This document shows, piece after piece, positions 15,301-26,062 of a stretch of 64,000 nucleotides of DNA. Every line of letters starts with the position of its first letter. The first letter of the stretch is position 1. Position numbers and translations under genes: made by a program. Source of the stretch: Narthecium ossifragum (taxonomy: Eukaryota > Streptophyta > Magnoliopsida > Dioscoreales > Nartheciaceae); NCBI GenBank assembly GCA_963920575.1, contig OY986966.1, forward strand, positions 28,282,581 through 28,346,580. Direction: 5' to 3'. The notes beneath the pieces are model-generated. The model saw only the letters and a list, made by a program, of their open reading frames with translations, was not told the DNA's origin and did no database searches.

Positions 15301-16683
15301 TAATGCTAATACCTTGGATCTTTTTCTGAATGAGATCTTGTAGGAAGGCTTTTCATAGCAGATACAAATAACAATATGATCAGGTATCTGGATTTGAATG
15401 AAAAGAATCTTGTGCTTCATACCTTGGAACTTAAAGGAATGCAACCCCCGTCACCAAAAATCAAATCCTTGAAACGCCTTAGAAGGCGGTCTGCCGACTC
15501 TCAAGTCATTACGGCTGATGGTGGCTCCTCCTCAGAAGGGTCCCTGTACCTTATAATTTCAGTCCCTGAAGGTTACCATTTTTCGAAGGTCTGTCTCCCA
15601 GTATCAGAATAAAAAATTGCCTCTGTGAATTTATGCTTTACCCTTGTAACTTTTAAATTCCTACCCTGCCCTCCCCTTTTTTGCAGTTAGGTTTATTAAA
15701 GAATAGACATACACTGCAAGCATGATAGCCATTTGTCAGAAACTTGGAGGCTTGATAATGTTATATTCACATTTCAAACAAGAAACATATGCTCCTCACT
15801 GTTAATCCCTTTATTCCACACCGTTGAAATTATTAAATCATGTCCTACTCTGCTATGTTCCCTGTTTATGTACTTAAACTTTGTAAGGAGATGTAGCTTT
15901 CATCTGTTGTGTGAAATATTTGGTTTCTTAATTCGAGAGTCAATATATCACATACTCTTGTGCCAGGCAGAACCTTGTTGTAATCTTGACAACACTTTCA
16001 AATGCAGGAAGCTCAGAGCAAGTTTGACATCGAAACTGAGCCTGCTGATGTGGTTAGTATTGAACCCTCACATGGTGTTTTGAGCCCAGATGGAACTGCA
16101 TCACTTCATTTCAGGAGAGTTTCCTCTTCTCCTACTACTGGAAGAATAAATTGCAAGGTATATCTTGCTCGTTGGTCCTATTCTGCCTTTATTAGTCAGC
16201 TAATAAGATATAATTCCTCCAAGATTTGTTTTCGCCACTGTCCAAAGTAATTAGTATGATTTAATTACTGCTATCTATTTCGTTTCTTGACATGTCGACT
16301 TAGTGTATCTGAAGTTATATATATCGTTTGAACACATCAGATTACATTTGGAAGGCAATTATTGGCTAAAGCTAGCTTTGTAAACCCCTGAACTATCTGG
16401 ATCTTAGATGACAGGATCTTTATCCCTTGAACCTTTTTTTTGTGGAAACAAAACTCATTTTTAGGTAACTGATGACCATGTTATCCTTCATTTGTAGGAT
16501 AAAATGTATTGTTTCTTTTGGCAGGTGTATTACTGTAAGGAGGATGAGGTCTGCCTCTACCAATCTTTGGCCTTCGATGTGTCATTTCAACAAGTAGCAG
16601 CAGTAATGAATCCAGCAGAGATAAAGCTTTCATACACTGTTAAACCGAAAGTTCCCGCAGGTAGCTCACAGCTGGCATTTTGA
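395..16683 (+). CDS. SOQ1: SUPPRESSOR OF QUENCHING 1, chloroplastic (HAD / thioredoxin-like / NHL protein), 5'-truncated by the window edge
   Basis: SOQ1 is a thylakoid-membrane protein that prevents the slow photoprotective quenching called qH; in Arabidopsis it acts against the lumenal lipocalin LCNP. I joined 23 GT-AG exons: 395-453, 1129-1256, 1625-1754, 2168-2255, 2684-2762, 3109-3169, 3273-3348, 3966-4076, 4780-4875, 6728-6850, 8677-8874, 9006-9107, 10580-10644, 11343-11436, 11646-11803, 12206-12255, 12335-12456, 12596-12703, 13103-13195, 14153-14189, 15344-15588, 16008-16157, 16525-16683. They total 2532 nt, keep one frame and give 843 residues plus TGA. Visible in order: the end of the stromal HAD-hydrolase domain ([14 protein letters not shown]), one membrane span (about residues 118-133), a lumenal thioredoxin-like domain with WTYCCINC (about 219-226), NHL beta-propeller repeats (about 360-700, with repeats such as [10 protein letters not shown] and [10 protein letters not shown]) and a beta-rich C-terminal domain. 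The transit peptide and most of the HAD domain lie upstream; the Arabidopsis protein is about 1,055 residues. No frameshift or stop is seen. Exon ends are inferred from consensus and homology. Confidence 0.95.
706..945. mobile_element. GC-rich fold-back element (MITE-like) in a SOQ1 intron
   Basis: The ends are inverted copies of ACATGCATGCATGGATTGC (19 bp). The inside is built from GGCACG/CGTGCC words that pair with one another, around a purine-rich centre of AAG and AGG repeats. It lies in the intron between 453 and 1129. A related GGCACG/GGTACG-rich block sits at about 9797-9880 in a later intron. Superfamily and target-site duplication are not resolved. Confidence 0.6.
3600..3770. repeat. 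Imperfect tandem duplication in a SOQ1 intron
   Basis: Two successive copies of a segment of roughly 85-90 bp, both containing ACATGAAAAAAGTG and GAGTTATGATGCATGTTGG. They lie inside the intron between exons 3273-3348 and 3966-4076. No coding role is evident. Confidence 0.65.
4138..4294. repeat. Near-perfect 79-bp tandem duplication in a SOQ1 intron
   Basis: Copy 1 is 4138-4216 and copy 2 is 4217-4294. Both run from ATAAGCT(A/G)ATAGGAAAATG to CCTATGGTACATC, with only one or two differences. The unit itself contains the small palindrome AATCATTTAAATGAT. The near identity implies a recent duplication. Confidence 0.85.
9797..9880. repeat. GGCACGGTAC-type fold-back sequence
   Basis: A short GC-rich block of self-complementary GGCACG, GGTACG and CGTGCC words in the SOQ1 intron between 9107 and 10580. 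It resembles the inside of the fold-back element at 706-945 and may be a fragment of the same family. Confidence 0.45.
9895..10520. repeat. ATCTNA-type microsatellite split by the long-TIR MITE
   Basis: Hexamer runs (CTAAAT, TCTCAA, ATCTGA, ATCTTA) occur at about 9895-9930 and again at about 10342-10520, on both sides of the MITE at 9932-10338. This suggests insertion of the MITE into, or next to, an existing repeat tract. Confidence 0.7.
9932..10338. mobile_element. MITE with ~105-bp terminal inverted repeats
   Basis: The left end starts GGGATAATTACTTTTGAATC and the right end, read in reverse complement, starts GGGATGATTACTTTTGAATC. The similarity continues for about 105 bp, through a stretch reading like ACAAATGYACCCCTACA, to AATGTTAA/AATATTAA. 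The element is about 407 bp with no coding capacity and lies in a SOQ1 intron. Both sides are ATCTNA-type repeats, so a target-site duplication cannot be assigned with confidence. Confidence 0.85.
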
Positions 16684-17505
16684 ACTAACATCCCAGGCAG
16701 AATGTCATTTTAATGTAATTGTGTCCCTTTTGTACATCTCAGTGATCTTATCCTTATTGCACTTGCCACTACAGCAACTAAGATCATGAGCTTTTCTCTT
16801 TTGTCCTTAAGTTAATATCTGACATAACATTCATGTTCTTGTGGTGTGTCGGCAAAGCCGGCCTAACTGCTCTTACTGATAATTGAGATTGGCATTTACC
16901 TAAGATAGCTGATTTATCCATAAATTTTATTTGATGTCTGTATTATATTTTATCTCTATGGGGCCCTTATCTGATTCGTGCAGGATTGAAATTGGCATTT
17001 ACCTAGTCTTTTGAGGAACCGAATCATTGGATCTTTTCATCATTCATGAACCTAACACATATGTATCTGCATTTCGTAAGAAGGTCATTGTCTGTGTTCA
17101 TTTTCTTTGATGTGAAACACGCAGGTTTAGCCGGTTTCAGGATGCAAAAAAGGGTTAGATTTTTCAGCATAAGCTCTTATCAACATCATCGTTAAAAGGG
17201 TTTTAAAAGGTTTCTTTAAGTATTATTGCTGGTTGTTAGCAGGGTATCAAGCACTAATGATTCGGTTGTGGACCCATAAATGTGAATGGTAGGATGAAAA
17301 CAGTCCTTCAGTGGCTGGCTTGGCTTCCATTATTCCTAGCTTCCTGGCTCTTTCCTATAAATAGTTTTTTTGTTTGATTAGATGAGCCATGAAGGCTAAG
17401 ACCTCTTACATAAATCGATCCAAGTCCGTGATGCCTTCCTATAAATAGTTAGACATACAGAGAAAACCTTATTTTGAACATCTTAGAACCTTGTCTTTAA
17501 ATCTC

Positions 17506-17644
17506 TCAGTGTATAAGGATTGACAGATATGCACTAAGAACCAAATCAGAGGGCAATACATAGTAACCTTATCTTTAAATCTCTTACTATGTATTGCCCT
17601 CTGATTTGGTTCTTAGTGCATATCTGTCAATCCTTATACACTGA
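17506..17644. repeat. Near-perfect 61-bp inverted repeat with 17-nt spacer
   Basis: The left arm (17506-17566) is the reverse complement of the right arm (17584-17644), with no mismatch that I can see. The spacer closely repeats the ~19-bp stretch (ACCTTGTCTTTAAATCTCT) immediately left of the left arm. A transcript would fold into one long hairpin. No terminal motif of a known MITE family is evident. Confidence 0.9.
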
Positions 17645-18118
17645 TTGATTCATGAGAAAGGTGAATTCGACGTCCTTAATGATAATTTAAACACTAGTTT
17701 TTATTGTCTGAGTTCAAGTTCTGCTTGCACACATCTTATGGCAATCCCTATCTATATGTTATTTCATGAGAACTTTGAATTCAACATCTTTTTTGATGTG
17801 TGACTGCAAAACAATGCTGTAGGTCTAAAAGATGAACAGGCTAAACAGTCTTAACCTTTGATTGGACATTTGAGAACATTGGCCATACCAAACAAAAGGC
17901 ACTAGATCCAACATTGATAGAATCATATCGTAGCACTTTGGCCTTTGGGCATAGTAGGCTCCTGATGAACTACAAAGCAAACTAGCAACCCCAACAACGG
18001 TCATTCCTCCTGTCTTCGGAGACAACTCACATGGGATGGGCATAATATATATGCTTTCTGATTGAAGATTTATAACTCAACTGAATCACATAGGTTAATG
18101 TTATTTTGAAGCATCATA

Positions 18119-18293
18119 GGGGCCTGTTTGGCTGGGATCCAGAATCCGCGGTATCCGAATCCGTCTTTGGGCGGATTCCGTTTTTCGGAATCTACCGGCG
18201 AGCCAAACGGATCCGGGAATCTGAAATCCACGGATTCCGGGATCCGCCGGATTCACTCTCATTCGCTCCCATTCTGGCGAGCCAAACGGGCCC
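18119..18293. mobile_element. Small GC-rich MITE
   Basis: The termini are inverted: GGGCCTGTTTGGCT on the left and, in reverse complement on the right, GGGCCCGTTTGGCT. The inside repeats GGATCC, GGATTCCG and CGGAATC words. It is about 175 bp with no coding capacity. The ends resemble plant hAT or PIF/Harbinger MITEs, but no clear target-site duplication was found. Confidence 0.75.
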
Positions 18294-19998
18294 ATAATCA
18301 CATTATTTTCATCTTAGGCAAGTAGTGCCTCATTATTATTATTATTATAAGAGCCTAAGTTTTATAGTTCCACATAGCATTAGACTATAATTTGTACCTT
18401 GACTTCACGTTACGCAAACACCATGTGCTGATAATTCATTAGGCTATCACGTTACCAATCCATGTGACGTTAATTAAACGTGCTAACACTTTGAAGAATC
18501 TTGAAGGAGCTCACATCATGACACATAGGCAAATTTTAGTATCTTGGTGTGACATATAGAAGTATATTGACTATATTAGTTGCCTTCATGATCCCTATTT
18601 CACTATCTTTAGAACCAATCTGAGAGAAATTAAGGGAAAATGAGTCTTTCTTGATAGAGGGTTTATGACTTGGCAGAATTAAGTTAATAATGGACCACAC
18701 TATACCCTATAACCCAACCACTAAAGCAATGAGGCTTCAATCTCAATCTCAATCTCAATCTCATCTCTTGCTTTTAATATTGTAATTGTGGATAAGTTTG
18801 CATCACGACGTTTGCTGAGTTGGTAATTTAAACAAGGGGTTAGCCCCTTAAACAATTTGTCTCAAAATAAAGTTGATATTTTTGGGTGATTTTGGCTGAT
18901 TGATTGATACCTTTGAGCTCATGGTCCAAAAAGGAAGGCGCAATAATAACACGCCACTGTTATGAAACTGGTGGAATATTATATGGGTTGGAGACCAATC
19001 CTTATAGTGATGGAAGGAGAAAGAAGAACCTCTCTACATGAGTTCTCTCTGCGTCTTCTCTCTTTCGTGACTACTTAACATTGTAGAGGAATAAGAACAA
19101 GGGTTGCATATCCACAGGGCCGGCCAACTAGTGGAGGACAATAATACTAGGAGGACTTCCCCTTGATGTGGGAGGGCCCTGCAAACATGGCAACTTGGTG
19201 CTTCTTGTATCGTTCCACGTTTGTTGGGACTATTTAAATCTCGCTACTTAGAAATTTAATTGAGTTCAGATGAGATGATGTATCACCTGATGATGCATAA
19301 CTTTATTGTGATTTTAGCTTTTGGTAAGTGCTAGTAGATACATTATTGATGCTGTACATAAATGGCCTGTAACTTTTGGGGAAGAAAGGGAGTCGGTGAG
19401 ATGTTTGTAGAACAGATTGGTATGCTCTTCATCAGCATGGCTCTAGTTGCTCTGAACTTGTCAAAAGATGAGGTAACTTTTGAACTGATATACAATGAAA
19501 CTGGAAACTCACAGATGCAGTGAAAGGCTTGGCTGGGGCTGGGGCTGGGCCTGGGGCTGATACCCTCTTGATTAATTGTTTGGCACTGTCCTGATCTGTC
19601 GTTTAGTGCATGCGTAGAGGAGGCACAACAATACATCTATCGTTTTGCTTTGAAGAAGAGGGTGCTGTTCTAAAATCACACTGGCAGAGCATTATTGGCA
19701 AAAATTAGCCGTGGAATCAGGATTGGGTATGGTGGTCTGTGTTGTCGTTTAGAGGAAGAGGAAGAGAGAAAGGGTTGTTGGGCGGGGGCGCTTGGTTTGA
19801 TGGCGCCACGTGAATCTCAGATGGAACACAGAGACATTCAGCTGCGGCCCACCTGCGTTCCAGATCTTGCCCACTAATCGACAGAAAAATAAATGTGGAC
19901 AATCCCCAGGTTACCCTCCTATTTTCGGCTTAACGACAAATAAGTCTCTGGCTTTTTTTATCTGTTGGAGAGCATAATTCACATCTACCACCCTCACC

Positions 19999-20043
19999 TG
20001 TCTGTCTGTCTCTCCGTCCGTCCGTCCGTCCGTCCGTCCGTCC
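19999..20043. repeat. (CTGT)n/(CCGT)n microsatellite
   Basis: A short CTGT run passes into an uninterrupted CCGT run. Simple sequence repeat; open frames across it are artefacts. Confidence 0.9.
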
Positions 20044-21258
20044 TCCAAATGTTTGTTTTTTATCTTTTGTTTTTCTCCTTCGGTCTTTATGACCGGGAGC
20101 AAAAGAGCTGGATTTGGAAAGAGATTTCAATAGATCTGGATCATCGATGTGATAGTATGATGAAAATTATGATATGATGACACGAACTGAACCCGTGGGT
20201 GTGAACACAAATATGATAATTTGTAGAGGTAAGTAACAAGGACATTCGTCCATGTTAAGCCCATGGAATAGTCTAACTGGGGATGAATCCCTGAGCTTAG
20301 AAGACCATGGAAGTTTGAAGAGGAAACAATGTAATGGTTCAGAGCCAGTGGATTCTAAGGCTGAGTAAGGCTTGACTTGGTCATAGGTGGCGGTCAAAAA
20401 ATCTTCAATGGGGGGGCTGCCTACAATAATACAGGCTCCACCAGGACTGCCACCGCCACAAACATACATATACATAGTGGCCCTGATGATGATGAAAGTG
20501 ATGAAGTGAGAGAGATTACTGCTCACATATATGGATAAGCTGGAGTACACAATTATCGTCCCGTGATCTTGTTGGCCGTGAGATGAGATGAGATGAGATG
20601 GAGGAGATCAGTGTACATGCTTGTCCCCTAAGACATATGGGCCAGGCTCCTCGTATTAGTATATAAGTCGCTTGCTGAAGAAGAGATTTTTTATTTAAAA
20701 CTCGGCTATATTAGAAAGAAGAATAGTTGGCCTACTGCGAAGAGATTTGAATCAGTGTAGACTCAGCAGTCCTCTGTCTCTTTCTCGTTTCATCCTTACC
20801 CATCCAATTTTTAACAAATAAAGATCTCCAAGGCCACAATATGAGTGTACCTACTCCTACTTCTGGGGTGTACCTTTGGCCGCGCCACTGCGAGTTATGA
20901 ACCGTCCTGTTGGATCCCAAGTACTCATGTCTCCACCAGATTAGAAAACCCCCCCGAGTCCCATTCTAAACCCTTTAAACTCGATCCGAATCCGCTAACA
21001 CTTCCTGGTTCGGGCATTTAATATGACTATCCGAATATTAATCGGATCTACATCAGAATCCGAATGATCTGAACTGATGTCAGCTGACACGCCAATGGCA
21101 GAACGGAAATAACACCGTCAAACCCGAGGGCAGTTCCGTCTGACGGCGACAAATACAGCAGAGCGAGCATCAAATATCGCGCCTGGCGAGATTTAATAAT
21201 TCATGAAAAATGGAGAAATTATCGGTAACTTCGAATCCCAACCTCGAGGGTATGATCG

Positions 21259-21266
21259 TATAAAAA
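21259..21266 (+). promoter_or_regulatory. TATA-box candidate for the AIF-type bHLH gene
   Basis: TATAAAAA stands about 75 bp upstream of a GA-repeat leader (21334-21362) and roughly 235 bp upstream of the proposed leader intron. Position and sequence fit a core promoter; the transcription start is inferred, not seen. Confidence 0.5.
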
Positions 21267-21331
21267 GGAGAAGGAAAGTGTCGGGGGGCTGTGTGTGAGA
21301 GTGAGAACTGAGAACCTCGGCCGGGGGGCAA

Positions 21332-21333
<2 letters not shown>

Positions 21334-21362
<29 letters not shown>
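21334..21362 (+). repeat. (GA)n tract in the bHLH leader
   Basis: An uninterrupted GA dinucleotide run in the presumed 5' untranslated region. GAGA tracts are common in plant leaders and are bound by BBR/BPC proteins in other genes; that role here is inference. Confidence 0.8.
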
Positions 21363-21365
<3 letters not shown>

Positions 21366-21493
21366 AAAGTGAGGTACGCGTGTCCCATTATCGAGTTTTA
21401 TTACTACCTCCCCTCTTATAGGGCCCTCTCACCCCCTAGCTCCCTCTCTCTCACGAACGGCGATCGCGAGCTGCCTGTGAACCCACGCGAAAG

Positions 21494-21780
21494 GTAACGT
21501 CGAGGTGGCCTTCCGTTTGGGGTTTTTGAGCTTTTTTTTTGGATGGTAGTTCGTTTAGGAAGAAGAGATCGAGCTACGCCTTTTGCTTCATTTATTTCGA
21601 GTTTTGAGGATTTCTAGTTTTTTTTCTACGGTGATGAATGCTTGAGCCTTTTGTTGATTATTGCCGGATTGTTGCTATGTGGCGATTCGGGAGGAAATTT
21701 CTAATTCGATTACGTGATCGATGCTTGTCTCCTTTACATTTTTTTTGGATCTGATTTGGATATATATTGCTTTAATCCAG
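21494..21780 (+). other. Probable 5'-UTR intron of the bHLH gene
   Basis: A good donor (AAG|GTAACG at 21493/21494) and a good acceptor (TTTAATCCAG ending at 21780) bracket a T-rich stretch 54 bp before the ATG at 21834. Leader introns of this size are common in plant regulator genes. There is no transcript evidence here. Confidence 0.55.
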
Positions 21781-21833
21781 ATCGTGCTGGAAGATTATAG
21801 AAAAAGTAGGGTGGATTTGGGTTTTGGCATTGG

Positions 21834-22454
21834 ATGGCTGTAACGAACTCGGACGGTGATTTTGGCGCTGACGCCGCTGCCGTCGAGGGTCGTAAGCCTA
21901 AAAGAGCGCGAGTGGAGACGCAGCCGTCGACATCCAAGTGGCGGACAGACACCGAGCAGAAGATCTACTCATCTAAGCTCCTCGAAGCCCTAAGACGCGT
22001 CCGCCGTGGCGCACCGGATGTAGCCACGCCGCCGAGGAGCCGTGCAGTGAGAGAGGCCGCCGACCGCGCTTTGGCAGTGGCGGCACGCGGCCGGACGAGG
22101 TGGAGCCGCGCCATCCTATCCAGTCGCATGCTCCTCCTCAAGGCCCGCAAGCGCCGCCCCGTCGCCTCACGCCACCGAAAGCCAGCTCACGGCTCCGCAC
22201 CGGCACCGGCTCCGGCTCCATCTCTCCGTCGGAAGGCGCAGGTCCTGGGCCGGCTCGTCCCCGGATGCCGCAAGCTCTCGTTCCCCACTCTCCTCGAGGA
22301 GGCCTCCGACTACATCGCCGCCCTCGAGATGCAGGTACGCGCCATGAGCGCTCTCACCCAGCTCCTCTCCGCCGCCGGTGCTGGCACTGCCAGCGCTAGC
22401 ACCAGCTCCCAAGTGCCGCCGCCGGACCATATCGGATCTCCCCGGACGAGCTGA
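21834..22454 (+). CDS. Atypical (non-DNA-binding) bHLH protein, AIF / bHLH147-150 type
   Basis: A single exon of 206 residues. The N-terminal WRTDTEQKIYSSKLLEALRR block (36-55), followed by a Arg/Ala-rich segment and SRAILSSRMLLLKARKRRP, is typical of the ATBS1-interacting factor / bHLH147-150 group. The helix-loop-helix runs from about 132 to 178 (RKAQVLGRLVPGCRKLSF, then LLEEASDYIAALEMQVRAM). The His-Glu-Arg residues needed to read an E-box are absent, so it should not bind DNA by itself. Family members dimerise with growth-promoting bHLHs and dampen brassinosteroid- and cell-elongation responses in the nucleus. The coding region is GC-rich and carries an AP repeat at about 122-129. The start was chosen as the first ATG after the leader intron, with the conserved N-terminus in frame. 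It belongs to the AIF/IBH1 class; the exact orthologue is not determined. Confidence 0.88.
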   Translation: MAVTNSDGDFGADAAAVEGRKPKRARVETQPSTSKWRTDTEQKIYSSKLLEALRRVRRGAPDVATPPRSRAVREAADRALAVAARGRTRWSRAILSSRMLLLKARKRRPVASRHRKPAHGSAPAPAPAPSLRRKAQVLGRLVPGCRKLSFPTLLEEASDYIAALEMQVRAMSALTQLLSAAGAGTASASTSSQVPPPDHIGSPRTS

Positions 22455-23963
22455 TAGGCGAGCCGAACCGGTTTCAGGTCTTCCTTCTCCTCTCCTTTTT
22501 TCCCCCTTTTGTTTTTTTCTATTTTCTATGATTCATGTATTTTATTGTAAAAAAAGAAAATTCCCCACTTATTTTACCACATTGGTGGCCGGCCTGCCTC
22601 GTTGGATGGCATTTTGGTAAATAGTCCTTCTTATTGGGGTCATTTCGCCAACATCCAGATAACCTTTAGCTCGTGGGGCGCTCCGAGAATATTTTCGATT
22701 TGACAGCAACGTGTCGTCGTGCTACTCGCGACAGGGACCGTTGGATCCATCGTTCGGGATACATCGGCCGGCAGACCGGTAGACTCCATGTCTCTCGCTT
22801 CGTTTTTTTTTTTCCCCTTTTTGTAAATGATATTATTACGGGTATATACTTTAAGATCCCCGTGAGCGATGCGTAAGAGCGGATCCGTTTCCCCGAGGAG
22901 CTGGGGGAATCGGGCGGCGGGACGTCGTGTGTGTGTGTGGGGTGTGGGGGGTATCATTGCTGCACAGGTGAGTTATCGTGGCCGGTGGGGCCCATGACAG
23001 CGTGGCGAGGACGTGGGTCCACGTGACACGAGCCATGTCGGAGGGGTGGGGACGAAGCCCCTCTCGTGCTCGTCGCCAAGCCTTTGAGAATTAGAAGTTA
23101 TTAAGGCTCTGCATGTGCGCTCTTCTAACTTTTGTCGGTTAGAGCCTAACTTTGTTGTTGGTGGGGGAAGGGGTTTGGGCTGCAAGATGCATGTGCTTGC
23201 ATGTGACACATTTCTTGAAAGCAGTAGTATGTTAAAAAAGGGTTTTCTAAATCTGATCCACATTGTTGTCTTGTTGAGATATATAAAACTATAGTGTGAT
23301 GCACCATCGCTCGACATCAACAGCCATGTTAATGTATGTCGTGTTCTTTAACAAATTGATGATGGTCCAATGTTTGAATCACGTGATGCTGGTTAAAATG
23401 ACTAAAAAGTGTGAATGGAAAGAAAGATGCAATGAACCGAACACTCCAACCAAATAGACATGCATAATGCTTGCATGTAGCCTTGTAGGCTTGGTTTATT
23501 ATGGGTTGCTAGGGCAGGTTACTGGTTGGAAGTCTTTGTGGCCCTGTGATGAACAATAAGGTTGTTCTCTACAAAATCTCTGTGGATTTTTTTGACGCAT
23601 ATACGATCTCTTTCGTGGCCTCGTTTGATTTGGTGACCCCTTTTATAGTTACAAGATCTCATGTTTGGTCACGCTTGTCCATTGGAGGATCTCTTTTTCC
23701 CAGTTTTGTAGCCATTTTCCACCAATTTTAAAGAATTTTTGTTTGAAATAACCATCCTAGACCAGTCCTCTTATGCCAGGTTATGAACTCATTATAGAAT
23801 TCAATCACTCCCTTTCAATCTGTTTAAAGGTGCATTTATGTGACTATGGTGCTCTAACCATGATTTCTTTGAGCTATGTCATTAGTTTGAGAACAAAAAC
23901 ATGAGTTATACACCGCAACATAGAAGAGAAACATTGTTGTTAGGTTTACAACATATATATGCA

Positions 23964-24343
23964 CTAGGTGGTGGGCCCGTGCCACCTGACACGGCTAACT
24001 GTCCGCTCCCATTATCTCTATTATAACTTATGTCACATCAGTCACTATCCTTTTTTTTGTTTATTTAATTATAATTTTATACCACGTGTATGCCACGTGT
24101 ATGTCATGTGTGTATAAGTTTATGACTCAGATGATGGGTCATAAAAGTAACTACCATTGGATCTTATAAGGTAGATAAGTATGTATATTTAAAACTAATC
24201 TCCTTGCTTATGATTATAATGATGTATATTTAAAACTAACTTAGGAAAGATGATAAAAATATACAAAGTTAACTTAGGAAAATATACATGTAAATAAACT
24301 AATATGAGGTAAACAGTTGTAACCGTTTTTGCTCCTTATAAGA
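23964..24343 (-). mobile_element. Non-autonomous Helitron, family A, copy 1
   Basis: Read on the minus strand, it starts with TCTTATAAGGAGC (5' TC) at 24343. It ends in a GC hairpin (GCCGTG...CACGGGC) followed by CCACCACCTAG at 23964. That is a Helitron 3' terminus: hairpin, a short spacer, then CTRR. Minus-strand flanks are A at the 5' end and G then T-rich at the 3' end. It is about 380 bp with no Rep/helicase. A second copy follows four bases away. Confidence 0.7.
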
Positions 24344-24347
24344 TTGA

Positions 24348-24732
24348 CTAGGTGGTAGGGCCGTGCCACCTGGCACGGCTAACTGCCCGCCCCCACTATC
24401 TCTATTATAACTTACACCACATCAGCCACTATTCTTTTTTTTGTTTATTTAATTATAATTTTATATCACGTGTATGTCACGTGTATGCCATGTGTATATA
24501 AGTTTATGACTCAGATGATGAGTCATAAAAGTAACTACATTGGATCTTATAAGATAGATAAGTATGTATATTTAAAACTAATCTCCTTGCTTATGATTAT
24601 AAGGATGTATATTTAAAACTAACTTAGGGAAGATGATAAAAATATACAAAGTTAACTTAGAAAAATATATATGTAAATAAATTAATAAGAGGTAAACGAT
24701 TGTAACCGTTATTGCTCCTTATAATGTTAATA
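24348..24732 (-). mobile_element. Non-autonomous Helitron, family A, copy 2
   Basis: About 90% identical by eye to copy 1 across its length, in the same orientation, with the same hairpin (GCCGTGCCAGGTGGCACGGC) and CTAG end at 24348. The 5' end is less exact (ATTATAAGGAGC) and runs into a TA repeat near 24732. Tandem arrays of this kind are known for Helitrons. Confidence 0.65.
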
Positions 24733-25614
24733 TATATATATATGGGTCAACACCATCAAGTGCCAACACAAAAGTCATTCTTCTCAGTGATGAAAACCAA
24801 CCGAAATATCTGTTGAATGTCTGTGTTTCCGAACCAAGATAGCACTCCTCGCCACATTAATTTGGCACATCAATGCCAAAAGCAAAAGCTACGAGGCTCC
24901 CCACTTTAAATAGAGAGGAAAAGGATGTGGAGCACTGAAATGGCCCTTGAGGATATGGATGGAGTTTTGACGTGAACCAACAAGAGCACTCATCATTCAA
25001 TCTAAAAATGTGAAGCAAGACAACATGTCCTTTGTCTACACATTGAATGCCAAGTCAGAGAAGAGCTCATATCCCTCTCCCATGAGTGAGGCAGAGCCAT
25101 GATAGATGAGGTAACATGGGGAAAAAGATGGCACATTCATGCATGAGAGAGCCATGGCCACAAGTCACAGGTGAGAGTGAGGAAGGAGGTGACATGGTGG
25201 CAAGTAGCTAGGGCCCTCCGTGACAAGAGAGGAAGGCTACAAAGTGAAAGCTTTTAAGCTGTCCACATCCCACCCTTGTGGACATTTGCCTTGGAAAGAC
25301 AACTGGAGCTCCAGCCTCCGTGACTAAAGTTATAGCCTTATAGGAGGATCTTCTTGCACGTCATCCCCTCCACCATAGTCGTGGAACCATCTACCATCAC
25401 ACAATTGTGAACCTGTGTTACAGGAGGATCTCTCTGTTTGATTGTAGGAAAGTGAAAATGCGACGGTGACTTACAGGAAATATCTTTCTTTTTTCTCCCC
25501 CCTCCACTTCCCTTTCTATGGTCATTAGTTATCATAAAGTGAAAAGTTAAAGATGTTTTAAATTAAATTCTTATTATCTTGTGGATGAACACATTAACAA
25601 ATAGCAATATCAAA

Positions 25615-25797
25615 TCATCCTTATAAAGAGGGATGGTTATAAATTAACCTTTCATTGTCCTATGTGGAGCCTACGTGGAGACGGTTATCCTACATGGAGG
25701 GGGAGTTAGTGGGGAAGAGAGGGGGTTAGTGAGGAGTTATTAGGAAAGGTGGAGAGAGTGGGTAGTTACCCTGCCATGTGGCAGGGGGACTTACTAG
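25615..25797 (+). mobile_element. Non-autonomous Helitron, family B, plus-strand copy
   Basis: Begins A|TCATCCTTATAAAG and ends with hairpin CCCTGCCATGTGGCAGGG, a 7-nt spacer and CTAG|T at 25797. TC at the 5' end, hairpin plus CTRR at the 3' end and insertion between A and T fit the Helitron rule. Length is 183 bp, with no coding capacity. Confidence 0.75.
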
Positions 25798-25809
25798 TAT
25801 ATATATATA

Positions 25810-26056
25810 CTAGTGGTGTCCCTGTCACATGGCAGGGTAACACTAACCCCACCCCAATAATCACCTACTAACACTAACTTTCTTGATAACTTCCCCACTA
25901 ACTCCCCCACAAACTCTCCCCTCCTCCCCATTAACCCCCTCCTCAACTAACCTCTCTCCTCCACGTAGGCTCCACCTAGGACATTATCCTGTCATGTAAG
26001 AGCCACGTAGGACAAAGCCAATGTTAACTTATAACCATCCTATCATATAAGGATGA
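25810..26056 (-). mobile_element. Non-autonomous Helitron, family B, minus-strand copy
   Basis: The mirror partner of the element at 25615-25797. Its 3' CTAG (25810) faces the other element's CTAG across a 12-bp TA tract, and its minus-strand 5' TC lies at 26056 in TCATCCTTATATGAT. It carries the same CCCTGCCATGTGACAGGG-type hairpin. Together the two make a tail-to-tail inverted pair. Confidence 0.72.
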
Positions 26057-26062
26057 TATACC

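Larger units (their letters stand above)
16684..21258. other. Intergenic: SOQ1 3' flank to bHLH promoter
   Basis: No exon, RNA gene or long open frame with family resemblance was seen. The stretch holds the inverted repeat at 17506-17644, the GC-rich MITE at 18119-18293, a CAATCT run near 18740, a CTGT/CCGT microsatellite at about 19999-20043 and a GAGAT run near 20580. The rest is unremarkable AT-rich sequence. Confidence 0.6.
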
